This document shows, piece by piece, positions 58,201-64,000 of a stretch of 64,000 nucleotides of DNA. Positions within the stretch are counted from its first letter, which is position 1. Each line of letters opens with the position of its first letter. The DNA is from an uncultured Tolumonas sp. (lineage in GTDB: Bacteria > Pseudomonadota > Gammaproteobacteria > Enterobacterales > Aeromonadaceae): the NCBI RefSeq assembly GCF_963676665.1, contig NZ_OY781373.1, positions 346,001-410,000 of the forward strand, given 5' to 3'. The notes below the pieces were generated by a model. It did no database searches, had not been told where the DNA came from, and worked only from the letters and a program-made list of their open reading frames with translations. Made by a program: the position numbers and the translations under genes.

Positions 58201-58636
58201 CGTTCGCATTACCGCGCAGCCAGAACACCTGAGCCAACACCACATACTGGCCCAAGGCGTTCTGGTAGGTCAGCGCCAAGGCTGACCAGGTCGTCCCCGC
58301 ACGCAGGTAGCGCGTTGCTATCTCACCCGACTCTCCATCCTTCTGTTCAGCCCACGCCCCACGGATGTAGGTGACGAGGTTCCGGTCTCTGCCACTGCGG
58401 TCCGCCTCGCGCGCGGCCGCGTTGAAGTCGATCCAGCGAGGAGGTGTCAGCAACGCTGAAAATGCATCAAGAAGCGTCGACTTCCCAGCGCCGGATCGAC
58501 CCACAAACAGAAAGCCTCGTTCGCTGATCGGTACGTCATGCAGGCCAGAGAATGTGCCCCAGTTGTAGACCTGCAGGTGGGTCATCCGGAACTGCTCGCG
58601 GGCAAACAAAGAGGCGGTTTGGGGCTCCGAGATCAT
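55262..58636 (-). CDS. jetC: Wadjet JetC SMC-like ATPase
   Basis: 1,124 residues. The N-terminal Walker A is GRSGAGKST (46-54), then long coiled coils with a hinge-like centre, and a C-terminal half with ABC signature KSGGQRQKLA (SGGQ at about 1004-1007) and Walker B VILDEAFDKAD (Asp1040-Glu1041). This is the MukB/SbcC-like motor of type I Wadjet that extrudes loops on circular DNA. It overlaps jetB by 4 bp and jetD by 14 bp, pointing to coupled translation. Its DNA is visibly more GC-rich than the tns genes, suggesting a different origin. Intact. Confidence 0.95.
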   Translation of the reverse strand: MISEPQTASLFAREQFRMTHLQVYNWGTFSGLHDVPISERGFLFVGRSGAGKSTLLDAFSALLTPPRWIDFNAAAREADRSGRDRNLVTYIRGAWAEQKDGESGEIATRYLRAGTTWSALALTYQNALGQYVVLAQVFWLRGNANGSTDVKRLYLVMERAFDLRELEDFGQSNFDIRKLKQSFPDAFARDEFRPYCERFCRLLGIENEMALRLLHKTQSAKNLGDLNTFLRDFMLDKPETFEVADRLVSEFGELSAAHQAVVTAREQVQTLVPAREQHQRRDSLMLQHNGLDELRLGVDSYQEIRRIELLKEHVAALEVQANGSEGEVGRRQSTLDNHTAILRDLERQHREAGGDQIEQWEADKSALEGQRTDRLRKRGQAEDACKKLGWSLSDSPQAFAELLGDARQEVENWEQRSNANREEQFRLAGEKRDAEAAFSQAVKEVQALQRQPSNIPADMLEMRRDIAAAIGISESALPFVGELVEVKPDEAEWQGAIERVLHGFALSLLVDERQYSALANHINNTHLGQRLVYYRTGRPETWQAKPINVNSLVLKLNVKEGIYADWLQTELRQRFDYACVDSIQSFRNADRAITREGQVKHSKTRHEKDDRRSVGDRRNWVLGFDNREKLGVFQAQAQEQAEAIAHLGGEIEKLSDQDKNRAARAMQCQTLVNLQWQEIDLLPLLERISTLERQIREAREGNTTLLQISEQIGEQKKLLEDADKELRQATRTHDSIIDQIKTSMQKLESLLQDASIAPLTPHQVSGLDERFAKQSDSVRLDNLDKVTTSVERALNAEIEEVNRGIGDCEKEIEARFADFKRQWPMDAGDMDTSLASAPDFFAKLVRLETDGLPAHEQRFFELLQNQSHQNLAALSTYLNDARKAILERMDLVNDSLSEVPFNQSTNQRTYLHIDASDRQLVDVKEFKQEIQQTLSYAWTENREFAEVRFLTLRRLVDRLASQDPEQKRWRETVLDVRQHVEFIGREIDESGIEVEIYRSGAGKSGGQRQKLATTCLAAALRYQLGGNDHGVPMYAPVILDEAFDKADNEFTALAMNIFTNFGFQMVVATPLKSVMTLEPFIGGACFVDINDRRVSGVLLIEYDNERQRLKLPDNTQEETSIEAS

Positions 58637-59334
58637 TGTTCGGCTTCCTCATCAAATTCTATTTGAGCTAGTTTAACGAGTGGTTCACCGGCTGCCATTC
58701 GCTGATACAAGCGGGTCAGTGCTTGGATTTCGTCTGCAGAAAAGAGGAGCTTCAGCGTGGGTGAAATTTCGAATCGATCCTCACTTGAGCGGATTTTCTG
58801 AAGGATATTGTGTTTTTTTATCTTTTCGAGCGAAGCATTAATCCGTTTTACGAATCCTGCTCTATCGGTGTTGGCAGCACGCTCATAGAGAGTAATAAAT
58901 TCCATGATCTCGTCTGTTGATACCACAGCGCGATTGCCCTGCGAGTCGGCTTGAGTCAATCTCTGGCGAAGATGAAGCAACAGTATTGAGTCAATGAAGG
59001 TTAGTTGCGCCCGCCTTAACAGACGTGGCACTTCAAGATCGCCGGTATCCGCCTGCCGAGTAAAAGCAACTTGTACATCCCGATCAATCACTAATTCAAG
59101 AAACAGCTCTGCAAGACGTCTACGTATAGTTGTTTCATCTCGTACTAAGATCGACCAGAGTTTTGGATGTCGACGTCCATCAAGTGATGGCCCAGCAAGT
59201 AGTTGTACTAGGGCTCGTCGGGTATCCATTGCCAACTCACCACTGTCTCCTATGAAAAGGCTGTTGGCGGTTGTTTGCACCGTATTATTCGATTCTGTTA
59301 GCATTGCCGAGTTATCTTTTTCAGGCCAGTTCAT
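58633..59334 (-). CDS. jetB: Wadjet JetB kite subunit (DUF4194)
   Basis: A 233-residue DUF4194 protein, predicted as tandem winged helices like MukE kite proteins. Features include the RRALVQLLAGPSLDGRRHPKLW opening (partly quoted) and the LLLHLRQRLTQAD helix. It bridges JetA and JetC in the condensin-like complex. Overlaps are 14 bp with jetA and 4 bp with jetC. Identification rests on family resemblance and its fixed place in the jetABCD order. Confidence 0.93.
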   Translation of the reverse strand: MNWPEKDNSAMLTESNNTVQTTANSLFIGDSGELAMDTRRALVQLLAGPSLDGRRHPKLWSILVRDETTIRRRLAELFLELVIDRDVQVAFTRQADTGDLEVPRLLRRAQLTFIDSILLLHLRQRLTQADSQGNRAVVSTDEIMEFITLYERAANTDRAGFVKRINASLEKIKKHNILQKIRSSEDRFEISPTLKLLFSADEIQALTRLYQRMAAGEPLVKLAQIEFDEEAEQ

Positions 59335-60781
59335 CAGCTCGCTCCTTCAAAAAGAAGATTTTTGGGATTAGGGCGCTACGATGTTCATCATCGCCTCCAA
59401 CCCAGACTACGATTTCACTATGGCTGGATTTGAATCCATGCCGACTGCCTAATGCCAGCAGGCCAACGATGCTTCCCAGACCCTGTGTAGCTGGAAATTG
59501 TTCCAGTACTTCAGCAATAGATGCTTGGGCGTTTTGCTCCAATACTGCTAGTACGTTGGCTTTCAATTTTCGGAAATCGATCTCGGACTGAGCAACTAGT
59601 TCGCTAACTAACTCCAGATCGATTGGCAGTACGTCACCTTCCGCCATTTGGCTGGGCAAAGCTTGCAGAGATGGGTCGTGTAGCACCCATTGAGAAAAGG
59701 AGCGCAAACGGCAGCTAGTGAGTTCAAGCGTATACTGCAGTGCTTCGGTTGCCCGGACTTCATCCTTTAGAGCTAACGCTGCTCGCTGAGCGTCCTTCAG
59801 AAGGTGATTAAGTCGGCGTTGTTCGAGATATTCTCGGCTTTGAACGAAATGCTTCAGGCTGCGCGCAAATGTCTGGAGAACCTCATGAACCATACCGCCT
59901 TGTTCGAGAAGGGTTCGAGTCAGCCGAAGAAGAAATCGTCGTTCTCTGGCTTCGAGCTGACCTGCGAACTCCCGAGACATCACGCTATCAAGAGCCAGCT
60001 CAAGTGTAGCCGCCTGTTCCGGATCCGTGAGCAATCGCCAGAAAGCGGAGAAAGTCCTTCCTGCTTCACTTTCTGCAATCAAGTCGATTCCGGCAAATAG
60101 CGAATCCAGCACATCCCCGCGGTTACCATTGCTGTCCATTATTCGTTCACGGAGCTCTCGATTGAGTTGGTCAAATTGATCGCGCACGCGGCGAAAATCA
60201 CCAGCTAGATCGTCTGCTAGCATGATGACCTCCCGAGTACGCTCGAGTGCTGTTGCGTGGGGAAGAACTCGCATTTGCCCCTTCTGGATGGCGTCAATTT
60301 CTTTATCAATACGGGCTTGTTCAGCCATGAGTCTGTCTACTCGCCGGAATTTATCTGTGTCGGTATCCTCGGCAAGACGGGCTAGGGCTTCGATCACTAA
60401 CGCTAGGCGGCTCTCAGTCGCTGCTGAGTGAGGTTGTGCCAGACCAGAAACAAAACGAATGGCCTCAATAGCGGGAGTGGATAGTTCATATTCCTCTTCT
60501 GTCGCCCCAGGTGGAAAACGTCGCTCTAGATAACCATCGGTAAGCCAGTTGGCAATATAGCTTTGTGCTGATTGAGGAAAATCTTCACCGTGAGCGCGTA
60601 ATTCTTCCAGATCCCTTGCAATTCGTTCGTGAAAAATGGAGGCAGGAAGGCTTCGTTCGTTTTCATAAAGATGGGATTGAAGCAGGCCAATGGCTATCGG
60701 CCCAGTGTTCGATGCAAGTAGGCGCCATAGAGGTTGAGCCCGCATACGTTGGTACATCGCGATGGCTTTGTCGGCTTTCAC
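59321..60781 (-). CDS. jetA: Wadjet JetA kleisin-like subunit (DUF3375)
   Basis: Start chosen at GTG 60781 (VKADKAIAMYQRMRAQPLW) because GGGAGG lies six bases upstream; a longer frame to 60808 has no such site. This gives 486 residues, typical of DUF3375. The protein has an N-terminal winged-helix part and long helical regions, comparable to MukF kleisin. It closes the JetC ring and is the first gene of the operon. The divergent WYL regulator starts 153 bp away. Confidence 0.93.
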   Translation of the reverse strand: MKADKAIAMYQRMRAQPLWRLLASNTGPIAIGLLQSHLYENERSLPASIFHERIARDLEELRAHGEDFPQSAQSYIANWLTDGYLERRFPPGATEEEYELSTPAIEAIRFVSGLAQPHSAATESRLALVIEALARLAEDTDTDKFRRVDRLMAEQARIDKEIDAIQKGQMRVLPHATALERTREVIMLADDLAGDFRRVRDQFDQLNRELRERIMDSNGNRGDVLDSLFAGIDLIAESEAGRTFSAFWRLLTDPEQAATLELALDSVMSREFAGQLEARERRFLLRLTRTLLEQGGMVHEVLQTFARSLKHFVQSREYLEQRRLNHLLKDAQRAALALKDEVRATEALQYTLELTSCRLRSFSQWVLHDPSLQALPSQMAEGDVLPIDLELVSELVAQSEIDFRKLKANVLAVLEQNAQASIAEVLEQFPATQGLGSIVGLLALGSRHGFKSSHSEIVVWVGGDDEHRSALIPKIFFLKERADELA

Positions 60782-60934
60782 TAGTGCCCTCCCGGTAAGG
60801 AAAATCACACTATTGCGATCATTATGATTATGAAGTTAGTATCATATTGATTACATTGCAAGCATCAAAAGTGGCTCATATACTTCGTGTAATGATCTTT
60901 TTATTTACTGGCTCCGTTGCTAGCGAGGGTTGAA
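60782..60934. promoter_or_regulatory. Divergent promoter region between jetA and the WYL regulator
   Basis: AT-rich, 153 bp. It holds long-range inverted repeats: GATCATTA (60817-60824) with TAATGATC (60890-60897), ATTACA near 60850 with TGTAAT near 60889, and ATGAT/ATCAT around 60823-60845. Such dyads suit a dimeric repressor, plausibly the WYL protein encoded next door. Promoter elements could not be fixed with confidence. Confidence 0.6.
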
Positions 60935-61843
60935 ATGAGTGATGGCCTGTTCGTTGAATTAACTCAGCCTCAGCGTGATCGCTTGGCGTTTATCGAGTTA
61001 CGTGTCCGCTTCGTTGGGGAGATTCGACGACAAGACCTTGTAACACGTTTCGGCATTCAGTCTGCCGCAGCGACCCGAGATTTGGCTCTTTACCGGGAAT
61101 TGGCGCCGGGCAATATCCGCTACGACGCTCAAGGTAAAACATATATTTTGGACCAGCGCTTTAAGTCCTTGTTTAATTTTCCTCCGGAGCGGGTGCTTTC
61201 GTGGCTTACGCAGGGATTTGGTGACGGGGAACCCGTGCCGCTTAAGGCATGGGTGACAAGTGAGAGCCTATCGCGGCTTACGCATCCCGATTTGGACGTA
61301 CTGGCAAGAATAACCCGAGCGATTTACCAAGCGTGTCCTCTTGATATTGAATACTATTCTATTTCCAGTGGTCGTACTAAGAGAGAAATTGTCCCGTTTG
61401 CACTGATTGACAACGGCCTCCGTTGGCATGTCCGCGCTTTTGACCGGAAGTCGCAAGAGTTTCGCGATTTCGTTATTACTCGTATTAAGGATCCCGTCGA
61501 ACTCAGTGGGCAACCGGTATCGCCACACGAACGAAGTGATCAGGACATCCAGTGGACCCGGATCGTTGAACTAGAGTTAGTTCCCCATCCGGATCAGACT
61601 TGGCCAGAGATTACCGAAATGGATTATGGCATGCGCGACGGCGTGCTGCGTATGAGGCTACGCGCGGCTACTGCTGGATATACCTTGCGTAAATGGAGCG
61701 TGGACTGCTCTCCTAATCATAGCCTACGAGGTCATGAATACCGACTTTGGTTGAAAGACCATCTTGCACTCTACGGTGTTAGAAGCGCTATTTTAGCACC
61801 AGGTTTTGCGCTGCTTGATGCAGATATGTTGATAGAGGACTAA
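60935..61843 (+). CDS. WYL-domain transcriptional regulator (BrxR/CapW-like) of the Wadjet operon
   Basis: Start at ATG 60935 (MSDGLFVELTQPQRDRL) after GAGG; 302 residues. There is an N-terminal winged helix-turn-helix (about 17-60; RQDLVTRFGIQSAAATRDLAL), a WYL domain (about 120-195, with RWHVRAFD in place of the usual W-Y-L) and a C-terminal WCX-like part. This is the layout of BrxR/CapW regulators that repress BREX, CBASS and other defence operons and are proposed to sense nucleic acid ligands. It is divergent from jetA. Regulation of Wadjet by it is inferred from context. Confidence 0.88.
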   Translation: MSDGLFVELTQPQRDRLAFIELRVRFVGEIRRQDLVTRFGIQSAAATRDLALYRELAPGNIRYDAQGKTYILDQRFKSLFNFPPERVLSWLTQGFGDGEPVPLKAWVTSESLSRLTHPDLDVLARITRAIYQACPLDIEYYSISSGRTKREIVPFALIDNGLRWHVRAFDRKSQEFRDFVITRIKDPVELSGQPVSPHERSDQDIQWTRIVELELVPHPDQTWPEITEMDYGMRDGVLRMRLRAATAGYTLRKWSVDCSPNHSLRGHEYRLWLKDHLALYGVRSAILAPGFALLDADMLIED

Positions 61844-62267
61844 ACGTGAGAGAACATGAAACTGATCAGTAATCTAGGCTCAGACTGTGTTACTGATTTA
61901 ATTCGACTCCATATCAAGTTAACTGCATGACGTCTTCATTTTTCTTATATGTCTTTGCTGAAATGGATGAAGCAGTGGTATTCCTTGTTCGGGTTCAGTA
62001 GATCTTGCTCCAGCTCGCCTTCACATCATCATGATAAACATGAGCTCTAGGAACGAAATCTGCTTTAAGCCCTCAACGAAACATTTTGCTGGCCAATATT
62101 TACCTGAGGGGGTGTCCAATAATCTTTCCATGATCCACATTGGAAGTAACAATTCAACGCGCCATCTTATTCCCTCATTTTGGTGCGCACAATATTGGTG
62201 CTAAAGTGACTTCAAGGTGCAGTTTACTGCATGTCGTGATAACTGTTGAGTAAATTGCACTAGGCTT
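61844..62267. other. Non-coding stretch of the transposon before its left end
   Basis: About 420 bp without a convincing gene. GCAC-N7-GTGC at 62187-62201 (GCACAATATTGGTGC) resembles an NtrC binding site such as those upstream of enteric glnA. No start codon follows in the transposon. It may be a remnant of earlier cargo; I see no other recognisable structure. Confidence 0.45.
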
Positions 62268-62415
62268 GTTTCAATCTATATTGTTAAAATAAGTTACAAG
62301 TAAATTCATATATACTAATTTAAGTTTCTATTTTTATTTGTTAATAACGCCCTGTTTTGCTTAAAATAAAAACAAATTTAGGGTTTTAAGTTTCAAACTA
62401 TATTGTTAAGCCACA
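62268..62415. repeat. Left end of the Tn7-like element with three TnsB-type sites
   Basis: Three spaced repeats, inverse to those of the right end, at 62268-62287, 62322-62344 and 62388-62409 (GTTTCAATCTATATTGTTAA and relatives). The terminus is ..GCCACA at 62415. Three separated sites over about 150 bp are the standard left-end layout of Tn7. The terminal base differs slightly from the right end (TGTGGC against TGTGGG). Confidence 0.88.
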
Positions 62416-62450
62416 GTAATAAAAACAGGAGGATTTATTCCTCCTGTTTT
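62416..62450 (+). terminator. Right copy of target duplication GTAAT and displaced glmS terminator
   Basis: GTAAT (62416-62420) is the second copy of the target duplication. Directly after it is the stem AAAACAGGAGGA / TCCTCCTGTTTT (62422-62433, 62439-62450) followed by GTTTGTCTTG. It was presumably the glmS terminator before the 17.8-kb insertion moved it away. Confidence 0.85.
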
Positions 62451-62570
62451 GTTTGTCTTGCATTCACGAGCATTGGAAATTAGTTTGTAGCGCGGTTTTG
62501 CATAAATTGGCTTAATAATTGAATTTATACAGCCCTGGCTGGTTAGGTGCGACATATAAAAGGTTTTAAA

Positions 62571-64000
62571 ATGTTACGCAAAGGAATGCGTAGACTGGTA
62601 CATGGATGCCGCGAAATACTGCATCGGCTGCACGTTTCCCGTTGTACCTGTATCGATGAACGCCAGTTATCTCAGATAGGGCATACGCTATATCAGGAAT
62701 TTGATGATGGTGTTGTCTTGCTGGATAAAAATGGTTTTTTGCTGGAAGCCAATCCGGCGTTTTGTCGTCAGAGCGGTTTTTCCTTACTCGAACTGTTAAG
62801 AATGCGGCGTTCCCAGCTAAGGGCGATGCTGCAGGTAGACTGGGATATAGTCTTATCGCAATTAATGACTACTGGTCGCTGGCAAGGCGCGCTTTGGTTA
62901 AAACATAAAACCCAAGGCTGGTTGCCGTATCAGCTTATGCTACGCCGGACTGCTGCACAGTCAGGGAACGTGGAGTTATTGGGTGTTTTTTCTGCCCAAC
63001 GAGGTATGTCTGCGGATGAAGAGCAACTCGATCCACTAACCGGTTTATTACATCGTCTCTCTTTTGATAATCAATTACGCGTACTTTGCCGCGGTACGCG
63101 GCCGTTTACTTTGTTAACCCTCGATCTGGATCAATTTCGCCAAATCAACAATCAATTTGATCACCGGACCGGGGATCGCATCCTGCAGCAGTTAGCGTTA
63201 CGTTTACAGCGGCTATTAGGGCCTCGAGGAGTGGTGGCCCGTGTTGGTGGCGATGATTTTGCGTTACTGATCCCCGGCATGGATCAACCAGAACAAGCAC
63301 AGCAGTTAGCCGAGGACGTATATGCCGAAGTGCTGCGGCCATTTAAAAATGGTGACAGTGAAATAGCTATTTCTGGCACCTTGGGTGGCGCATTATGGCC
63401 GTTAGATGCGCGCAGCCCCGGTGCATTATGGAGACGAGCGGAACAAGCCCTGTTCATTGCCCGAAATCGTCATTTACCCATGCTGGCGTTTTCTGCCGGT
63501 GTGCGTAAAGAGTTGTCATATCGGCAAAAGCTCCAGCAAGATTTACTAGATGCTGTTCAAAACAACGGGATCTGGGTTGCCTATCAGCCGATTTGGGATA
63601 ATCAGCGTCAGCGCGTCGGCAAACTGGAGGCGCTTGCCCGCTGGTCACATCCTGAATTAGGTAACATACCGCCGGACCAATTCATTCCGTTAGCCGAAGA
63701 AAGTGGGCTGATCGGTCTGCTTGGCGAAAAAATTCTGGAACAAGCCTGTGCCGATCTGGCGCTATTACATCAAGCCGGGTTTGATTGGTTAGAGCTGAGT
63801 ATTAACCGCTCGATAATCGAATTTTTGCAATTAGATGTGCAAGCGAAGAGCTGGCTGGATGTGATCCATCAACACCATATTGCACCAGCAAAAATCATCT
63901 TTGAGGTGACCGAATCGCTGCTGATGGATACACAAAGTCAGCATCTGGCGCGTTTGCATACTCTGCGTGAAGCCGGATGTCGGATCGCGATCGATGATTT
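62571..64000 (+). CDS. PAS-GGDEF-EAL cyclic di-GMP protein, 3' end outside the window
   Basis: An open frame from ATG 62571 to the window end (at least 476 residues). A short basic N-terminus leads to a PAS-like domain (about 40-150; DGVVLLDKNGFLLEANPAF). A GGDEF domain with GGDDF at 226-230 (ARVGGDDFALL) lacks the RxxD inhibitory site before it. An EAL domain starts with EAL at 353-355 (KLEALARW) and includes the later EVTESLL segment. It may make or degrade c-di-GMP; the EAL motif seen so far is intact. First host gene after attTn7. Confidence 0.9.
   Translation, partial: MLRKGMRRLVHGCREILHRLHVSRCTCIDERQLSQIGHTLYQEFDDGVVLLDKNGFLLEANPAFCRQSGFSLLELLRMRRSQLRAMLQVDWDIVLSQLMTTGRWQGALWLKHKTQGWLPYQLMLRRTAAQSGNVELLGVFSAQRGMSADEEQLDPLTGLLHRLSFDNQLRVLCRGTRPFTLLTLDLDQFRQINNQFDHRTGDRILQQLALRLQRLLGPRGVVARVGGDDFALLIPGMDQPEQAQQLAEDVYAEVLRPFKNGDSEIAISGTLGGALWPLDARSPGALWRRAEQALFIARNRHLPMLAFSAGVRKELSYRQKLQQDLLDAVQNNGIWVAYQPIWDNQRQRVGKLEALARWSHPELGNIPPDQFIPLAEESGLIGLLGEKILEQACADLALLHQAGFDWLELSINRSIIEFLQLDVQAKSWLDVIHQHHIAPAKIIFEVTESLLMDTQSQHLARLHTLREAGCRIAIDD

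Larger units (their letters stand above)
44650..62415. mobile_element. Tn7-like transposon carrying a type I Wadjet defence system
   Basis: A 17,766-bp element at attTn7, bounded by TGTGGG at the glmS side and CCACA (TGTGGC on the other strand) at the far side, with the 5-bp duplication GTAAT. Cargo in order: tnsA, tnsB, tnsC, truncated tnsD, an IS21-family element, truncated melR, jetD-jetC-jetB-jetA (reverse) and a WYL regulator (forward). Orientation is as in Tn7, with the right end and tnsA next to glmS. No tnsE is present. Catalytic residues of TnsA and TnsB fall at the same numbered positions as in Tn7, so it belongs to the classical Tn7 branch, not to CRISPR-associated transposons. Confidence 0.96.

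Noticed and set aside
54100..58636. MukBEF or SbcCD housekeeping genes instead of Wadjet
   Set aside because: JetC resembles these ATPases, but the DUF3375, DUF4194 and DUF3322/DUF2220 partners and their order define type I Wadjet.
61844..62260. Short coding region near the left transposon end
   Set aside because: No open frame of useful length with a plausible start was found on either strand.

Overview
The window is chromosomal DNA of a gammaproteobacterium. Gene content (pqiABC, ilvC/ilvY, pgi, mtlADR, fruBKA/cra, macAB, mod genes, glmU, glmS) and near full-length protein similarity to the enteric orthologues I know from memory suggest a facultative, sugar-fermenting member of the Aeromonadales (a Tolumonas- or Oceanimonas-like genome). 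That placement is inference; no rRNA gene is present to settle it.

Layout. 1-3285: end of a lipid-linked sugar transfer cluster (family 2 glycosyltransferase, LAB-N membrane protein, ArnT-like GT-C transferase, nucleotide-sugar epimerase). 3279-6800: pqiABC envelope operon (reverse). 6997-13543: GyrI-like protein, divergent ilvC/ilvY, pgi, and an NMT1-GGDEF diguanylate cyclase. 13721-17816: mannitol operon mtlA-mtlD-mtlR with three CRP-type sites. 17952-19338: an IS4-family element inserted in the loop of a terminator. 19377-22418: ATPase and fused permease of a NitT/TauT-type ABC transporter, followed by an intergenic stretch rich in RNA-like structure. 23036-28665: fructose operon fruBKA, divergent cra, and an RpiB-like gene. 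28750-39466: MATE pump, MacAB-OMF tripartite pump, EamA exporter, modE-modB-modC without modA, and a LuxR solo. 39724-44625: glmU, an IS200-type element, a DeoR regulator and glmS.

The most notable region is a Tn7-like transposon at the attTn7 site downstream of glmS. Both ends can be read directly: the right end starts at 44650 (TGTGGG, four packed TnsB-type repeats) 24 bp after the glmS stop, and the left end finishes at 62415 (..CCACA, three spaced TnsB-type repeats). The 5-bp target duplication GTAAT flanks both ends, giving an element of 17,766 bp. It carries tnsA, tnsB, tnsC and a 3'-truncated tnsD, an IS21-family insertion with a frameshifted istA, a 5'-truncated melR, and a complete four-gene type I Wadjet system (jetA-jetB-jetC-jetD). 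A divergent WYL-domain regulator sits next to jetA. The IS21 copy has no target duplication and lies between the broken tnsD and the broken melR, so an IS-associated deletion probably removed the intervening DNA, including the tnsD tail and any tnsE. The defence cargo therefore appears intact while the site-specific targeting gene is damaged.

Beyond the transposon the host sequence resumes with the displaced glmS terminator and a PAS-GGDEF-EAL protein that runs off the window end.
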